A stretch of DNA of 64,000 bases from Phreatobacter sp. (GTDB lineage Bacteria > Pseudomonadota > Alphaproteobacteria > Rhizobiales > Phreatobacteraceae). Where the stretch lies: the NCBI GenBank assembly GCA_019749835.1, contig JAIEPJ010000020.1, positions 26,412 to 90,411 of the forward strand, written 5' to 3'. The position numbers and the translations under genes were made by a program. The notes under the pieces are model-generated. The model ran no database searches, had not been told where the DNA came from, and worked only from the letters and a program-made list of their open reading frames with translations. Shown here piece after piece: positions 45,701-53,821 of this stretch (its first letter is position 1; every line of letters begins with the position of its first letter).

Positions 45701-45920
45701 TGTCGATGCCGCTCAGCTGCTGCTCGATGACCTGTACCACCGTGGTCTGGACCGTCTCCGCGGAGGCGCCGGGAAACACCACATTGATGGAGATGGCGGG
45801 CGGCGCGATGGCCGGATACTGCGCCACCGCCATGTTGCGCAGGGCCAGCAGACCGGCGACCATGATGCCGATGGCGATGACCCAGGCAAAAACCGGTCGG
45901 TCGATGAAGAAGCGGGCCAT
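42768..45920 (-). CDS. RND-family multidrug efflux pump, inner-membrane transporter (AcrB/MexB-like, HAE-1)
   Basis: A 1050-residue proton-driven exporter of normal family length. The first span is at residues 10-30 ([20 protein letters not shown]). The proton-relay aspartates are in [20 protein letters not shown] near residue 400. Large periplasmic loops, with [11 protein letters not shown] in the first, and the second six-span half with [16 protein letters not shown] near 930 are all present. It follows the adaptor gene by eight bases in the same operon. No outer-membrane channel gene is nearby, so it probably shares a TolC-type protein encoded elsewhere. Confidence 0.95.
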   Translation of the reverse strand: [1050 protein letters not shown]

Positions 45921-45928
45921 GGCGGGGG

Positions 45929-47140
45929 CTAGGTCCCGCTCGGCGTGGCGGGGCGCTCGCTCGCCTGGACGCGGGTGCCCTGGCGGATGCGCTGCAGGCC
46001 CTCGATGACCACGCGTTCACCCGCGGTGACGCCGTCGGTGACCAGCCAGTCGTTGCCGACGGTCCGGCTGGCGCGCAGAACCCGCTGTTCGACCATCCCT
46101 TCGGCATTGACCACGAAGGCCATGGGCTCGCCGCGCGGCGTACGCAATACGGCCCGCTGCGGAACGAGGATGGCGCGGTCGGTCACCCCCTCCTCGACCC
46201 GGGCGCGGACGAACATGCCGGGCAGCAGGAGCTGGTCGGGATTGGGGAATACCGCCCGCACCGTGACCGAGCCGGTGCCCTGATCGACGATCACCTCGGA
46301 GAACTGGACTTCGCCGGCATGCGGATATTCAGAGCCGTCCTCGAGGAGCAGCCGCGCCGCCGCGCGGTCCGCCGAGTCGCGGCGCAGCACGCCGCTGGCC
46401 ACGTCGCGCCGCTGTTGCAGCAGGACGGCGCTCGGCTGCGTGAGGTCGACATAGATCGGATCGAGCTGGGTGACGGTCACCAGCGCGGTGGTCTGGTTGG
46501 CTGTGACAAGGGCGCCGGGCGTGACGCTGGCACGGCCGGTCCGGCCGTCGATGGGCGAGGCGACGCGCGTGTAGTTGAGGTCGATGCGGGCGGTCTCCAG
46601 CGCTGCGCGCGCCGAGATGATGTCGGCCCGGGTCTGGCGCAGTGTCGCTTCGGCATTCTCAAGGTTCTGCTCGCTCACAACCTGCGCCCGCGCCAGCGTG
46701 CGCAGGCGATTGGCGGTGCTGGACGCGGCCTGTTCGGCGGCCTCGATGCGGGAGAGCGCCGCCTCGGCACGTCGCACGGCAGCCTCGAACGGTGCCGGAT
46801 CAATCTGGAACAGCGACTGGCCCGCCTTCACCGCTTCCCCCTCGGCGAAATGGCGCTCGCGGAGAAGACCGCCCACCTGAGGACGGACCTCCGCGGCCCG
46901 GTAGGGTGCAGTTCGACCAGGCATCACCGATGTCACCGGAATCTCCCGGCGCTCCAGCGTCACCACGGTCACCGCTACGGGGGCCGGAACCGCGGGGTTG
47001 GCGGCGGCGCGCGTCGGCTGGTCATTGCAGCCCGACGAGACGATCAGGATCGCGTCGAGCGCCAGTATCCCCAGCGGGCGGCCTGGAGAAGCCCGACGGG
47101 GCACGGTGCCCTGCGGCTCTGCTCCGGTTATGCGTGCCAT
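45929..47140 (-). CDS. RND efflux periplasmic adaptor (AcrA/MexA-like, membrane fusion protein)
   Basis: A 403-residue adaptor. The N-terminal hydrophobic segment ends at VSSGC near residue 38, a possible lipoprotein attachment site, although serine at -3 is not ideal. The barrel start is seen as IPVTSVMPGRTAPYRAAEVRPQ. The hairpin helices lie at about 120-190 with many Ala/Arg/Glu. The lipoyl half GRTGRASVTPGALV is near 205. ATG at 47140 is chosen; the longer frame to 47641 is composed of unlikely sequence. It links the pump encoded next to an outer-membrane channel. Confidence 0.92.
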   Translation of the reverse strand: MARITGAEPQGTVPRRASPGRPLGILALDAILIVSSGCNDQPTRAAANPAVPAPVAVTVVTLERREIPVTSVMPGRTAPYRAAEVRPQVGGLLRERHFAEGEAVKAGQSLFQIDPAPFEAAVRRAEAALSRIEAAEQAASSTANRLRTLARAQVVSEQNLENAEATLRQTRADIISARAALETARIDLNYTRVASPIDGRTGRASVTPGALVTANQTTALVTVTQLDPIYVDLTQPSAVLLQQRRDVASGVLRRDSADRAAARLLLEDGSEYPHAGEVQFSEVIVDQGTGSVTVRAVFPNPDQLLLPGMFVRARVEEGVTDRAILVPQRAVLRTPRGEPMAFVVNAEGMVEQRVLRASRTVGNDWLVTDGVTAGERVVIEGLQRIRQGTRVQASERPATPSGT

Positions 47141-47793
47141 GAAGCCTCGTTCGCAAACAGATCGGTTTGACCGTGCGGGGATACTGGGAAGTTTCCTCCA
47201 AGCGTCAACCCGTTTCCAAGGCGGAACGTCCGGAAACGGCGACTGTTCTCTGGGCTTGACGCAGAATTGAGCAGAGTTGCCCTCCGAGGGCGTTCTGCGG
47301 CCGTCGGCTGCCTCGCCATCAGGCATGTCGAAAAGACCGCAGGCGGGGTCGCGAAACGGTCGCCTCCGGATCGCAGGGCGGGCAAGCGCGCAGTATCGTG
47401 CTCCGGTTGGCGACTGGTGCATCGATTGCCACCTGGGACCGAGCCACTTCCCGATGACGATCTTTCGCGACGCGAGGTCATCGCACCGGGCGCGATCGGG
47501 CGCTCGTCTGGGCCTGCCCCCTTTACGCATGACAGAAATGCAGCCGCCGCGCAAAAACGACAACAAGCGTCTAATTCTCTTTTTTTTCAGATACTTACTG
47601 ACTTTTAAGCCGCCATCACAATACCCCAGATTTGCGTGCATTACGCAAAGTCATTTTTAATCAAATGCATGCCTTTTATAGCCACCGCTGCAACTACGCG
47701 GCGCAGTCGTGAGAATGCGACGTCCAGCTCCATATTGCAGTGCTCCCTGCATGAAATGGTGCGTTTACTCTGAAAGAAAAGAAGCCACCGGCC
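47141..47793. other. Divergent intergenic region between RND operon and chemoreceptor
   Basis: About 650 bases with no credible gene. Its right part (47570-47700) is strikingly AT-rich for this genome, with a run of T at 47579-47587 and a perfect palindrome at 47631-47649. It must hold promoters for both directions. No local regulator gene for the efflux pump was found in or beside it. Confidence 0.5.
47631..47649. promoter_or_regulatory. Palindromic operator candidate
   Basis: TTTGCGT-GCATT-ACGCAAA: perfect 7-base arms with a 5-base centre, in the AT-rich promoter zone 145 bases before the chemoreceptor start. The symmetry and size suit a dimeric repressor. It could govern the chemoreceptor, the efflux operon or both. 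Confidence 0.45.
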
Positions 47794-49482
47794 ATGCAAA
47801 GCCTTCTTCGCAATCTGTCTATCGCCCCAAAGATCTTCTCGGCCATCGCGCTTCTCCTCGCGACATCTGTGATCGTGGCTATGCTCGCCTTGTGGAATTT
47901 CGCGACCATGGACGCTGCGACCCGCGAAGTCGCGGCTTCTGCCACGCGGGTCGAGGCGGGGGGCCGAGCGACGGCCAACCTGCTGTCCTATGCGCGCGCG
48001 GTGGAATTCCTGCCGATCGAGATGCCGGTTTCACAGCGGGAAGCGTTCGAGAACTCCATGAACGACGAATATCGGCGGTTCCTGGTTCGGGTTACCCAAC
48101 TCGAGCAGACGTCGCGCACGTCGGTGGGTCGTGAGGACGTGGAAAAAATGCGCCGCCTGGCGGCCCAGCACCTGGCCGAGGCGTCAAAGATTCGAACCTT
48201 GTCCCGTGACGGGGCCTATGACGAGGCGGGCAAGATCGCATTCACGGCTGCACCGATCATCGCCCAGATCCGCGAGGTCCTCCGCGGCATCGAACAGCGT
48301 GCCTCCTCGCGTCAGCAGGCGGCCGTGAAGGCTGCCGATTCCGCCTATTCTCAGGCGACATGGATGATGATAGCGACCTTGGCCATCGGCGGCGCGCTGA
48401 GCCTGGCGCTCACGGCCTGGATCGTCATCGGCTTTATCACACGACCGCTCGGTGCCATGACCAGCGCCATGCTCAAGGTCGCCGATGGCGATGTGACCAT
48501 CAACGTTCCGGCGCTCGGCCAAAAAGACGAAATCGGCAAGCTTGCCGGCGCGCTTGAGACCTTCAAGGCGAACCTGATCGAGAGCCGTCGCCTGGAAGTC
48601 GAGCAGGCGACCGAGCGCGCCGCCAAGGAACGTCGTGCCAACGTGGTCGCCACCGCGGTGTCCGAGTTCGAAAAGTCGGTCAGCGAAATCGTTTCAACCG
48701 TTACCTCGGCTTCGGCCGAGCTTGAGGCCGCGGCGGGCACCCTGACGGGTACTGCCGAGGTGACTCAGACGAAGTCAGGCATGGTGGCCGCGGCTTCGGA
48801 ACAGGCCTCCGGCAATGTCCAGGCGGTTGCCGCCGCCACCGACGAGATGACCTCGTCGATCCACGAGATCGCCCGCCAGGTCCTGAATTCGACGGAAAAG
48901 GCGAATGCCGCCGTCGCCGAGGCGAAGGCGACCGACGCGAAGGTCTCGGCACTGCTGGACGCAGCCGGGCGCATCGGTGAAGTGGTGAAGCTGATCACGG
49001 CAGTGGCCGAGCAGACCAACCTGCTCGCGCTCAATGCAACGATCGAGGCGGCACGGGCCGGAGAGGCCGGCAAGGGCTTCGCGGTCGTCGCGTCCGAAGT
49101 GAAGGCCCTGGCCGGACAAACCGCAAAAGCCACCGATGCGATCGGCGCAGAGATCTCCGCCATCCAGACAGCGACTCGCGAAGCGGCCGCCTCCATCCGG
49201 TCCATCGGCACGACCATTGTCGAGGTCGCTGACACCGCAACGGCCATCGCAGCGGCGGTGGAAGAACAGGGCGTCGCGACCCAGGAGATCGCACGCAATG
49301 TCCAGGAAGCCGCCAAGGGGACCGTCGAGGTCGCGTCCTCGATCGTGGAGGTGAACCAGGGCGCCGTCGAGACCGGCTCGGCCTCCGCCCAGGTGCTCTC
49401 CGCGTCCCAGGAACTGTCGCAGCAGGGCAGCCGGCTCAAGACCCAGGTCGACGCGTTCCTCGCGACGGTGCGGGCGGCGTGA
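47794..49482 (+). CDS. Methyl-accepting chemotaxis protein
   Basis: A 562-residue membrane chemoreceptor. The first membrane span is at about residues 12-34. A helical periplasmic sensor of about 150 residues follows, then a second span at about 190-214, then HAMP (about 215-268, [19 protein letters not shown]). The long signalling coiled coil has the conserved tip [19 protein letters not shown] near residue 410. It has no CheR/CheB-tethering pentapeptide; it ends AFLATVRAA. The sensor resembles the four-helix-bundle type. The ligand is unknown, but its position among uptake genes suggests taxis to a nutrient or a pumped compound. Confidence 0.93.
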   Translation: MQSLLRNLSIAPKIFSAIALLLATSVIVAMLALWNFATMDAATREVAASATRVEAGGRATANLLSYARAVEFLPIEMPVSQREAFENSMNDEYRRFLVRVTQLEQTSRTSVGREDVEKMRRLAAQHLAEASKIRTLSRDGAYDEAGKIAFTAAPIIAQIREVLRGIEQRASSRQQAAVKAADSAYSQATWMMIATLAIGGALSLALTAWIVIGFITRPLGAMTSAMLKVADGDVTINVPALGQKDEIGKLAGALETFKANLIESRRLEVEQATERAAKERRANVVATAVSEFEKSVSEIVSTVTSASAELEAAAGTLTGTAEVTQTKSGMVAAASEQASGNVQAVAAATDEMTSSIHEIARQVLNSTEKANAAVAEAKATDAKVSALLDAAGRIGEVVKLITAVAEQTNLLALNATIEAARAGEAGKGFAVVASEVKALAGQTAKATDAIGAEISAIQTATREAAASIRSIGTTIVEVADTATAIAAAVEEQGVATQEIARNVQEAAKGTVEVASSIVEVNQGAVETGSASAQVLSASQELSQQGSRLKTQVDAFLATVRAA

Positions 49483-49557
49483 CGGCCTTCGGTAACTGCC
49501 TCTGACGAAGCCGCCGGACCCCGGACAGGGCCCGGCCGGCCACTTTCGGCCAGCGCT

Positions 49558-50457
49558 CTATGATGATGCGTCCTGCCTCTTTCTGACACTTCGTGCCGAG
49601 AAGGCGATCAGGAGGACACCGGAAACCGCGACGATGGCGCCGCCGACGAGTGTCGTCACCGTCGGCACCTCGCCGAACACCAGGAACCCGATGCCTGAGG
49701 CCCAGATGATCTGGCTGTAGGTCATCGGCGAGACCACGGCCGCCGGGGCATTGGTGAAGGCCCAGACCAGCAGGATGTGCGAGACGACCCCGCAAAGACC
49801 TGAAATGACCAGCAGGCCGACGCCCGTCAGGCCCGGCATTCCGGGAAAGGCCAGGGCACCGATCGCCGAGACGACGAGCGCCCAGAAACTCGCATGGAAG
49901 AGCAGCGCCGTCATCGGATCGGTCCGTCCGGTATGGCGCGTCAGCACCTGATAGACGGCATTGAGACCGGCGAGCGCCAGGGGAAACAGCAGCGCCAGCG
50001 AGAGAAAGGGCGCGCCGGGATCGAGCGCGATCAGCACGCCGGCAAAACCCATGGCAATGAACAGCCACTGCAACGGGCGCGTCCGTTCGCCGAGCGCCGG
50101 TCCGGCCAGGGCGGTGGCGAGGAGCGGCGCGGAGAGCGCGATGGCATAGGTCTGCGACAGCGTAAGATGCGTCAGCGACAGCACCACGAAGAGCGTCGTG
50201 CCGGCGAGGCAGAGTCCGCGGGCGATCTGCAGCAGCGGATGGCGGGTGATGACGAAGCGCGTCCAGTCGCTCGCCAGCGCCCAGACGCCCAGCGCTGCGA
50301 ACTGCACCGCATTGCGCAGAAACACGACGACCGCCACCGAGGCCTCGCGCGCCACCACCCGCATCAGCGAGTCCATGACGACGAACAGGAACACCGCGCT
50401 GGTCATGGCGAGCGCCGCGAGGATGACGGTCCTGCGTTCGGAGCGGACAGTTGTCAC
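49558..50457 (-). CDS. DMT-superfamily transporter with EamA domains
   Basis: A 299-residue membrane protein with about ten short spans in two repeated EamA halves. The first half starts at VILAALAMTSAVFLFVVMDSLM and the second near FHASFWALVVSAIGAL. GTG at 50457 overlaps the stop of the upstream gene (GTGA). A longer frame to 50595 is a shadow. It is probably an exporter of a metabolite or amino-acid-like compound related to the pathway encoded around it, acting as a relief valve. That role is inferred from context. Confidence 0.87.
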   Translation of the reverse strand: MTTVRSERRTVILAALAMTSAVFLFVVMDSLMRVVAREASVAVVVFLRNAVQFAALGVWALASDWTRFVITRHPLLQIARGLCLAGTTLFVVLSLTHLTLSQTYAIALSAPLLATALAGPALGERTRPLQWLFIAMGFAGVLIALDPGAPFLSLALLFPLALAGLNAVYQVLTRHTGRTDPMTALLFHASFWALVVSAIGALAFPGMPGLTGVGLLVISGLCGVVSHILLVWAFTNAPAAVVSPMTYSQIIWASGIGFLVFGEVPTVTTLVGGAIVAVSGVLLIAFSARSVRKRQDASS

Positions 50458-51362
50458 GCGCCCACCCTGAACAGGCGGGCAGGATTGTCGCGAACCATCC
50501 GCGCGAGGTCGTCCCGTGCGACGCCGGCCGCGCCCAGCAGGCGCAGGAACAGGCGCAATCCCTCGACCGGCCGGGGCAGGATACCGACGCCGCAATCGCT
50601 GGAGACGATCACGCTGGCGGCACCGTGTCGCCGGATGATCGCGGCCATGCGCGCTATGCTGACGCCGGCGATGACATGGGCCTCGGCATCGACATGGGTG
50701 AGCGGGACATCGGCAGCCGGCGAGGCGAAGAAATAGGAGAGTTCCGCAACCGCGCCGCCGCTGATCACCGCCGCAATCGCCGCGTCGTCGTAATGCGAGG
50801 CGGGCACGAGGATGCGACCAACGCCGCGGGCACGGGCAAACTCGACCAGCCGCACCGCCTCGTGGGCCGCGACATGGCCGGTATTGAACACAACATCCGC
50901 TGCGGCGATGCGGTCGAGGATCTGCGGGAGCGGGTCCGGAAGCGGCCCTGTTTCCGGGACTTCGAAACAGGCTTCGACATAGAGCGGGGACCGGCCCTCC
51001 GCGCGCGCCACATGGCGGGTGTGGTGTGTCGGCAGAGAGATGAATCGCGCGCCGGTACCCGGCCCGTAGCCATAGGCGAGGGCGATCGCGACCGCCTCGG
51101 CCGAAACACCGCCCGCCGGCGGCTCCATGATCAAGCCACCCCAGATGTCGAGGTCGGGAGCCCCAAGGATGCGACGGGCCAGGGCCGCATAGCCAGCCGA
51201 ATTGGCGAAATTGTCCATGAGCCCGAGGCCCGCCATGCCGGCGGCCCGTGCTTCACGCATGGCCTCGATCACGTCGAGCGAGCGCGCATTGATATGCGGG
51301 CAGGCGTGGACATGGCAGTCGACGGCGCCGACGGTCAGGTCCTTGTCGCTCGCGGCAGCCAC
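50454..51362 (-). CDS. Amidohydrolase-superfamily-like protein (DUF6282-type)
   Basis: A 302-residue protein beginning with GTG, one base from the stop of the ATPase gene upstream. VDCHVHACPHINARS near residue 14 has the H-x-H metal motif of amidohydrolases. Later histidines occur in LPTHHTRH, FNTGHVAAHEAV and PASHYDD, and SSDCGVG near 264 could supply the last metal aspartate. A metal-dependent hydrolase acting on a C-N bond or lactone is likely. It is sandwiched between an amino-acid importer ATPase and an exporter, suggesting it processes the imported compound. Its substrate is not known. Confidence 0.75.
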   Translation of the reverse strand: MAAASDKDLTVGAVDCHVHACPHINARSLDVIEAMREARAAGMAGLGLMDNFANSAGYAALARRILGAPDLDIWGGLIMEPPAGGVSAEAVAIALAYGYGPGTGARFISLPTHHTRHVARAEGRSPLYVEACFEVPETGPLPDPLPQILDRIAAADVVFNTGHVAAHEAVRLVEFARARGVGRILVPASHYDDAAIAAVISGGAVAELSYFFASPAADVPLTHVDAEAHVIAGVSIARMAAIIRRHGAASVIVSSDCGVGILPRPVEGLRLFLRLLGAAGVARDDLARMVRDNPARLFRVGA

Positions 51363-51363
51363 C

Positions 51364-52101
51364 TCAATGTCTCAGGATCTTGGCGGTAAAATCCTTGAGA
51401 CGGTCGGTTTCCGGCGCGTCGAAGACACGTTGGGGAGTGCCGATCTCGACAATCTTGCCCTGGTCCATGAAGGCGACGCGGCTCGCCACCTCCCGGACGA
51501 AGCCCATCTCGTGACTGACGATGATCATCGTCATGCCCTCGCGTCCGAGCGCACGGATCGTGTCAAGCACCTCCGTGACCAGTTCAGGGTCGAGCGCCGA
51601 GGTCACCTCGTCAAGCAGCAGCACATCAGGCTTCAGCGCGAGCGCCCGGGCGATCGCCACACGCTGCTGCTGCCCGCCGGACAGTTCGTCGGGATAGGCC
51701 CCCACCTTGGCGGACAGCCCGACCTTTGCGAGGAATTCGCGCGCCTCAGCCTCGACATCGCGGCGCGCCCTGCCCTTCACGATGGTCGGTGCGATCGTGA
51801 CGTTGCGCAGGGCCGTCATGTTCTGGAACAGATTGTACTGCTGGAACACGATGGCGAACCGGTCACGCGCGCGCTTCAGCGAGGCCTTCGACCCATAGTC
51901 GATCCGCTCCTCGTCCAGCACGACATGTCCGGCATGTGGCCGGATCAGGCCGACAAGGGTGCGCAAAAGGGTCGATTTGCCCGAGCCCGACGGGCCGATC
52001 AGGGCGAGGATCTCACCGCGACCGATCGACAGGTCGATGCCGGACAGCACGTCGATGGCGCCGTAGCGGGCGGCGAGGCCCTGAACCGTCAAGAAAGTCA
52101 A
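51364..52101 (-). CDS. Polar amino acid ABC transporter ATP-binding protein (GlnQ/OccP-like)
   Basis: A 245-residue ATPase. Walker A GPSGSGKST is at about residues 36-44, QQYNLFQNMTALRNV near 89, signature [15 protein letters not shown] near 139 and Walker B LLLDEVTSALDPE near 163. This exact style is that of the amino-acid importer ATPases GlnQ, HisP and OccP. The matching binding protein and permeases are encoded divergently at 52249-54540, so the transporter operon is split across a shared promoter region. Confidence 0.93.
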   Translation of the reverse strand: MTFLTVQGLAARYGAIDVLSGIDLSIGRGEILALIGPSGSGKSTLLRTLVGLIRPHAGHVVLDEERIDYGSKASLKRARDRFAIVFQQYNLFQNMTALRNVTIAPTIVKGRARRDVEAEAREFLAKVGLSAKVGAYPDELSGGQQQRVAIARALALKPDVLLLDEVTSALDPELVTEVLDTIRALGREGMTMIIVSHEMGFVREVASRVAFMDQGKIVEIGTPQRVFDAPETDRLKDFTAKILRH

Positions 52102-52152
52102 GCCAATGTCTCCTGCAAGCCCGGTCCGGATTCCGCATAGGCGTGCCTCCTT

Positions 52153-52170
52153 AACAGGCTTGCTCCTGTT
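52153..52170. promoter_or_regulatory. Inverted repeat in the divergent amino-acid transporter promoter
   Basis: AACAGG (52153-52158) and CCTGTT (52165-52170) flank a 6-base centre. They lie within the 147-base gap between the ATPase start (52101, leftward) and the binding-protein start (52249, rightward). One protein bound here could control both halves of the split transporter. No regulator gene is adjacent. Confidence 0.4.
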
Positions 52171-52248
52171 TCGAGCAGCACGCTAGCCTGCCCGAAGGTC
52201 AAGGGCCCGGCAAGGCAAGGCCCACCTCGGATTGAAGGGAACGACGAC

Positions 52249-53094
52249 ATGACTGATCTGCCGAAGCGTCCGATCTCCCGCCGCGTGGCGTTGAGCCTCG
52301 CCGCAGGCGCCGCAACGCTCGCTGCCCTGGGAGCGGACGGCACCAGCGCGCTGCCGCTCGACAAGGTGCTCGCCGCCAAGAAGCTGCGTGCCGGCATCAA
52401 TCCGACGCTGCCGCCCTTCGGCGTGTTCAATGCCCAGAACCAGATCGACGGTTTCGATGCCGACATCGCGCGCGAACTTGCGCGCCAGATGAGGGTGGAA
52501 CTGGAAATCGTCCAGGTCGGTTCGCCGGACCGGATTCCGTTCCTGCAGGCCGACCGCATCGACATCGTGCTCGGCGCCATGACGCGCACGGTCGAGCGCG
52601 CGCTGGTCATCGACTATACTGTTCCCCTCCACACCCAGAGCGTCGTGGTGCTGACCAAGGATGGCGGCACGACAGTGCCGATCGCCAAGCCTGCGGACCT
52701 CAACAACCCCCAGGTCAAGCTGGTCCAGGTGCGTGGCACGGTCGGCATTCCGTGGATCCAGGCCAATGCGCCGCAGGCGCAGGTCACGCTTCTCGACAAT
52801 TATCCGGACACGTTCCGGGCGCTCCAGCAGGGCCGCGCCGATGCCATGGTCGACGTGCTCGAGTCGATCGTCATCCCGATGCGCAACGTCCAGAACGTGA
52901 AGTGGAAGGTCCTCGACGAGGTGCTGGGATCGACCTGGGTCGGCATCGGCGTACAGAAGGGCAATTCGACCCTGCGCGACGTGCTGAACGTCACCCTCTT
53001 CGAGATGCATCGCTCCGGCTTCGTCGGCAAGACGTGGGAAAAGTGGTTCGGTGTGCCGATGAAGACGCCGGTTCCGCTCAACCCGATGTTCTGA
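52249..53094 (+). CDS. Polar amino acid ABC transporter substrate-binding protein, Tat-type leader
   Basis: A 281-residue cluster-F binding protein. The leader ISRRVALSLAAGAATLAAL carries twin arginines, so Tat export is likely. The mature part has LRAGINPTLPPFGVFNAQNQ, then IDGFDADIARELARQM. It continues with LEIVQVGSPDRIPFLQADRI, then DIVLGAMTRTVERA, all typical of amino-acid binding proteins. It is the first gene of the rightward unit and is followed by a perfect hairpin before the permeases. The ligand is likely an amino acid, imino acid or octopine/nopaline-class opine. Confidence 0.9.
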   Translation: MTDLPKRPISRRVALSLAAGAATLAALGADGTSALPLDKVLAAKKLRAGINPTLPPFGVFNAQNQIDGFDADIARELARQMRVELEIVQVGSPDRIPFLQADRIDIVLGAMTRTVERALVIDYTVPLHTQSVVVLTKDGGTTVPIAKPADLNNPQVKLVQVRGTVGIPWIQANAPQAQVTLLDNYPDTFRALQQGRADAMVDVLESIVIPMRNVQNVKWKVLDEVLGSTWVGIGVQKGNSTLRDVLNVTLFEMHRSGFVGKTWEKWFGVPMKTPVPLNPMF

Positions 53095-53102
53095 TGCCCA
53101 TC

Positions 53103-53126
53103 GGCCGGGGCCCGTACGCCCCGGCC
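53103..53126 (+). terminator. Intercistronic stem-loop after the binding-protein gene
   Basis: GGCCGGGGC (53103-53111) and GCCCCGGCC (53118-53126) form a perfect 9-base-pair stem with a 6-base loop. The hairpin starts 9 bases after the binding-protein stop, ahead of the first permease at 53153. There is no T-run. It is probably an mRNA-stabilising or partial attenuation element, as at 2725 and 25266. Confidence 0.6.
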
Positions 53127-53152
53127 GCCCCTCCCCGCCAAGGCATGCAACG

Positions 53153-53821
53153 ATGAGCCTCCAATACGGCCAGGTGATCTCCTATCTGCCGGATTTCCTT
53201 GCCGGCGCCTGGCTCTCGCTGCAGATCGCCTCGCTCGCCTTCGTCATGGGGCTGCTGATCGGGCTGTTCGGTGCCGCAGTACTCACCTATGGCGGCACGC
53301 TGGCCCGCGCGCCGATCCGCGCCTATGTCAGCTTCTGCACGAACACGCCGCAGCTGGTGCAGATCTTCTTCCTGTTCTTCGCCCTGCCCGACATGGGCAT
53401 CATCCTGTCGCCCTATGCCGCCGTGCTGATCGGCATGACGCTGAATGCCGGCGCCTATCTGACCGAGATCCAGCGCGCCGGCTTCCAGTCGATCCAGCGC
53501 GCCGAGATCGATGCGGCGGAGACGCTGGGCTTTTCGAGGTTTCAACTGGTGCGCTACGTGGTGGCACCACACATTATCCGCACGCTCTATCCGGGCCTGT
53601 CCAACCAGTACATCATCATGATGCTGGGTACCTCGATGGCGGCGATCTTCGGGGTCGAGGAACTCACCGCCCGCGCCCTCAACGCCAATGCGGTCACCTT
53701 CCGGTCGATCGAGATCTTCTCGATGACCGCGCTCATCTATATCGGGCTCACCATCATCGCTTCCGCCTTGCTCTATGCGCTCGGGCGGGTGCTGTTCCGC
53801 GTCAAGGCGAGGGCCTTCTGA
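53153..53821 (+). CDS. Polar amino acid ABC transporter permease (HisQ/OccQ-like)
   Basis: A 222-residue membrane protein of the His/Glu/Gln/Arg/opine permease family. FLAGAWLSLQIASLAFVMGLLIGL forms the first span in two parts. The conserved NTPQLVQIFFLFFALPD is near residue 62. The EAA loop is seen as AEIDAAETLGFSRFQ near 119. Its stop overlaps the start of the second permease by one base. Confidence 0.92.
   Translation: MSLQYGQVISYLPDFLAGAWLSLQIASLAFVMGLLIGLFGAAVLTYGGTLARAPIRAYVSFCTNTPQLVQIFFLFFALPDMGIILSPYAAVLIGMTLNAGAYLTEIQRAGFQSIQRAEIDAAETLGFSRFQLVRYVVAPHIIRTLYPGLSNQYIIMMLGTSMAAIFGVEELTARALNANAVTFRSIEIFSMTALIYIGLTIIASALLYALGRVLFRVKARAF

Noticed and set aside
47141-47641. N-terminal extension of the RND adaptor
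   Set aside because: The extension is cysteine- and arginine-rich without a signal peptide. A normal adaptor N-terminus begins at 47140.
49531-49556. Possible terminator between the chemoreceptor and the DMT transporter (GCCGGCC with GGCCAGC)
   Set aside because: Only seven pairs with a mismatch and no T-run, so too weak to annotate.
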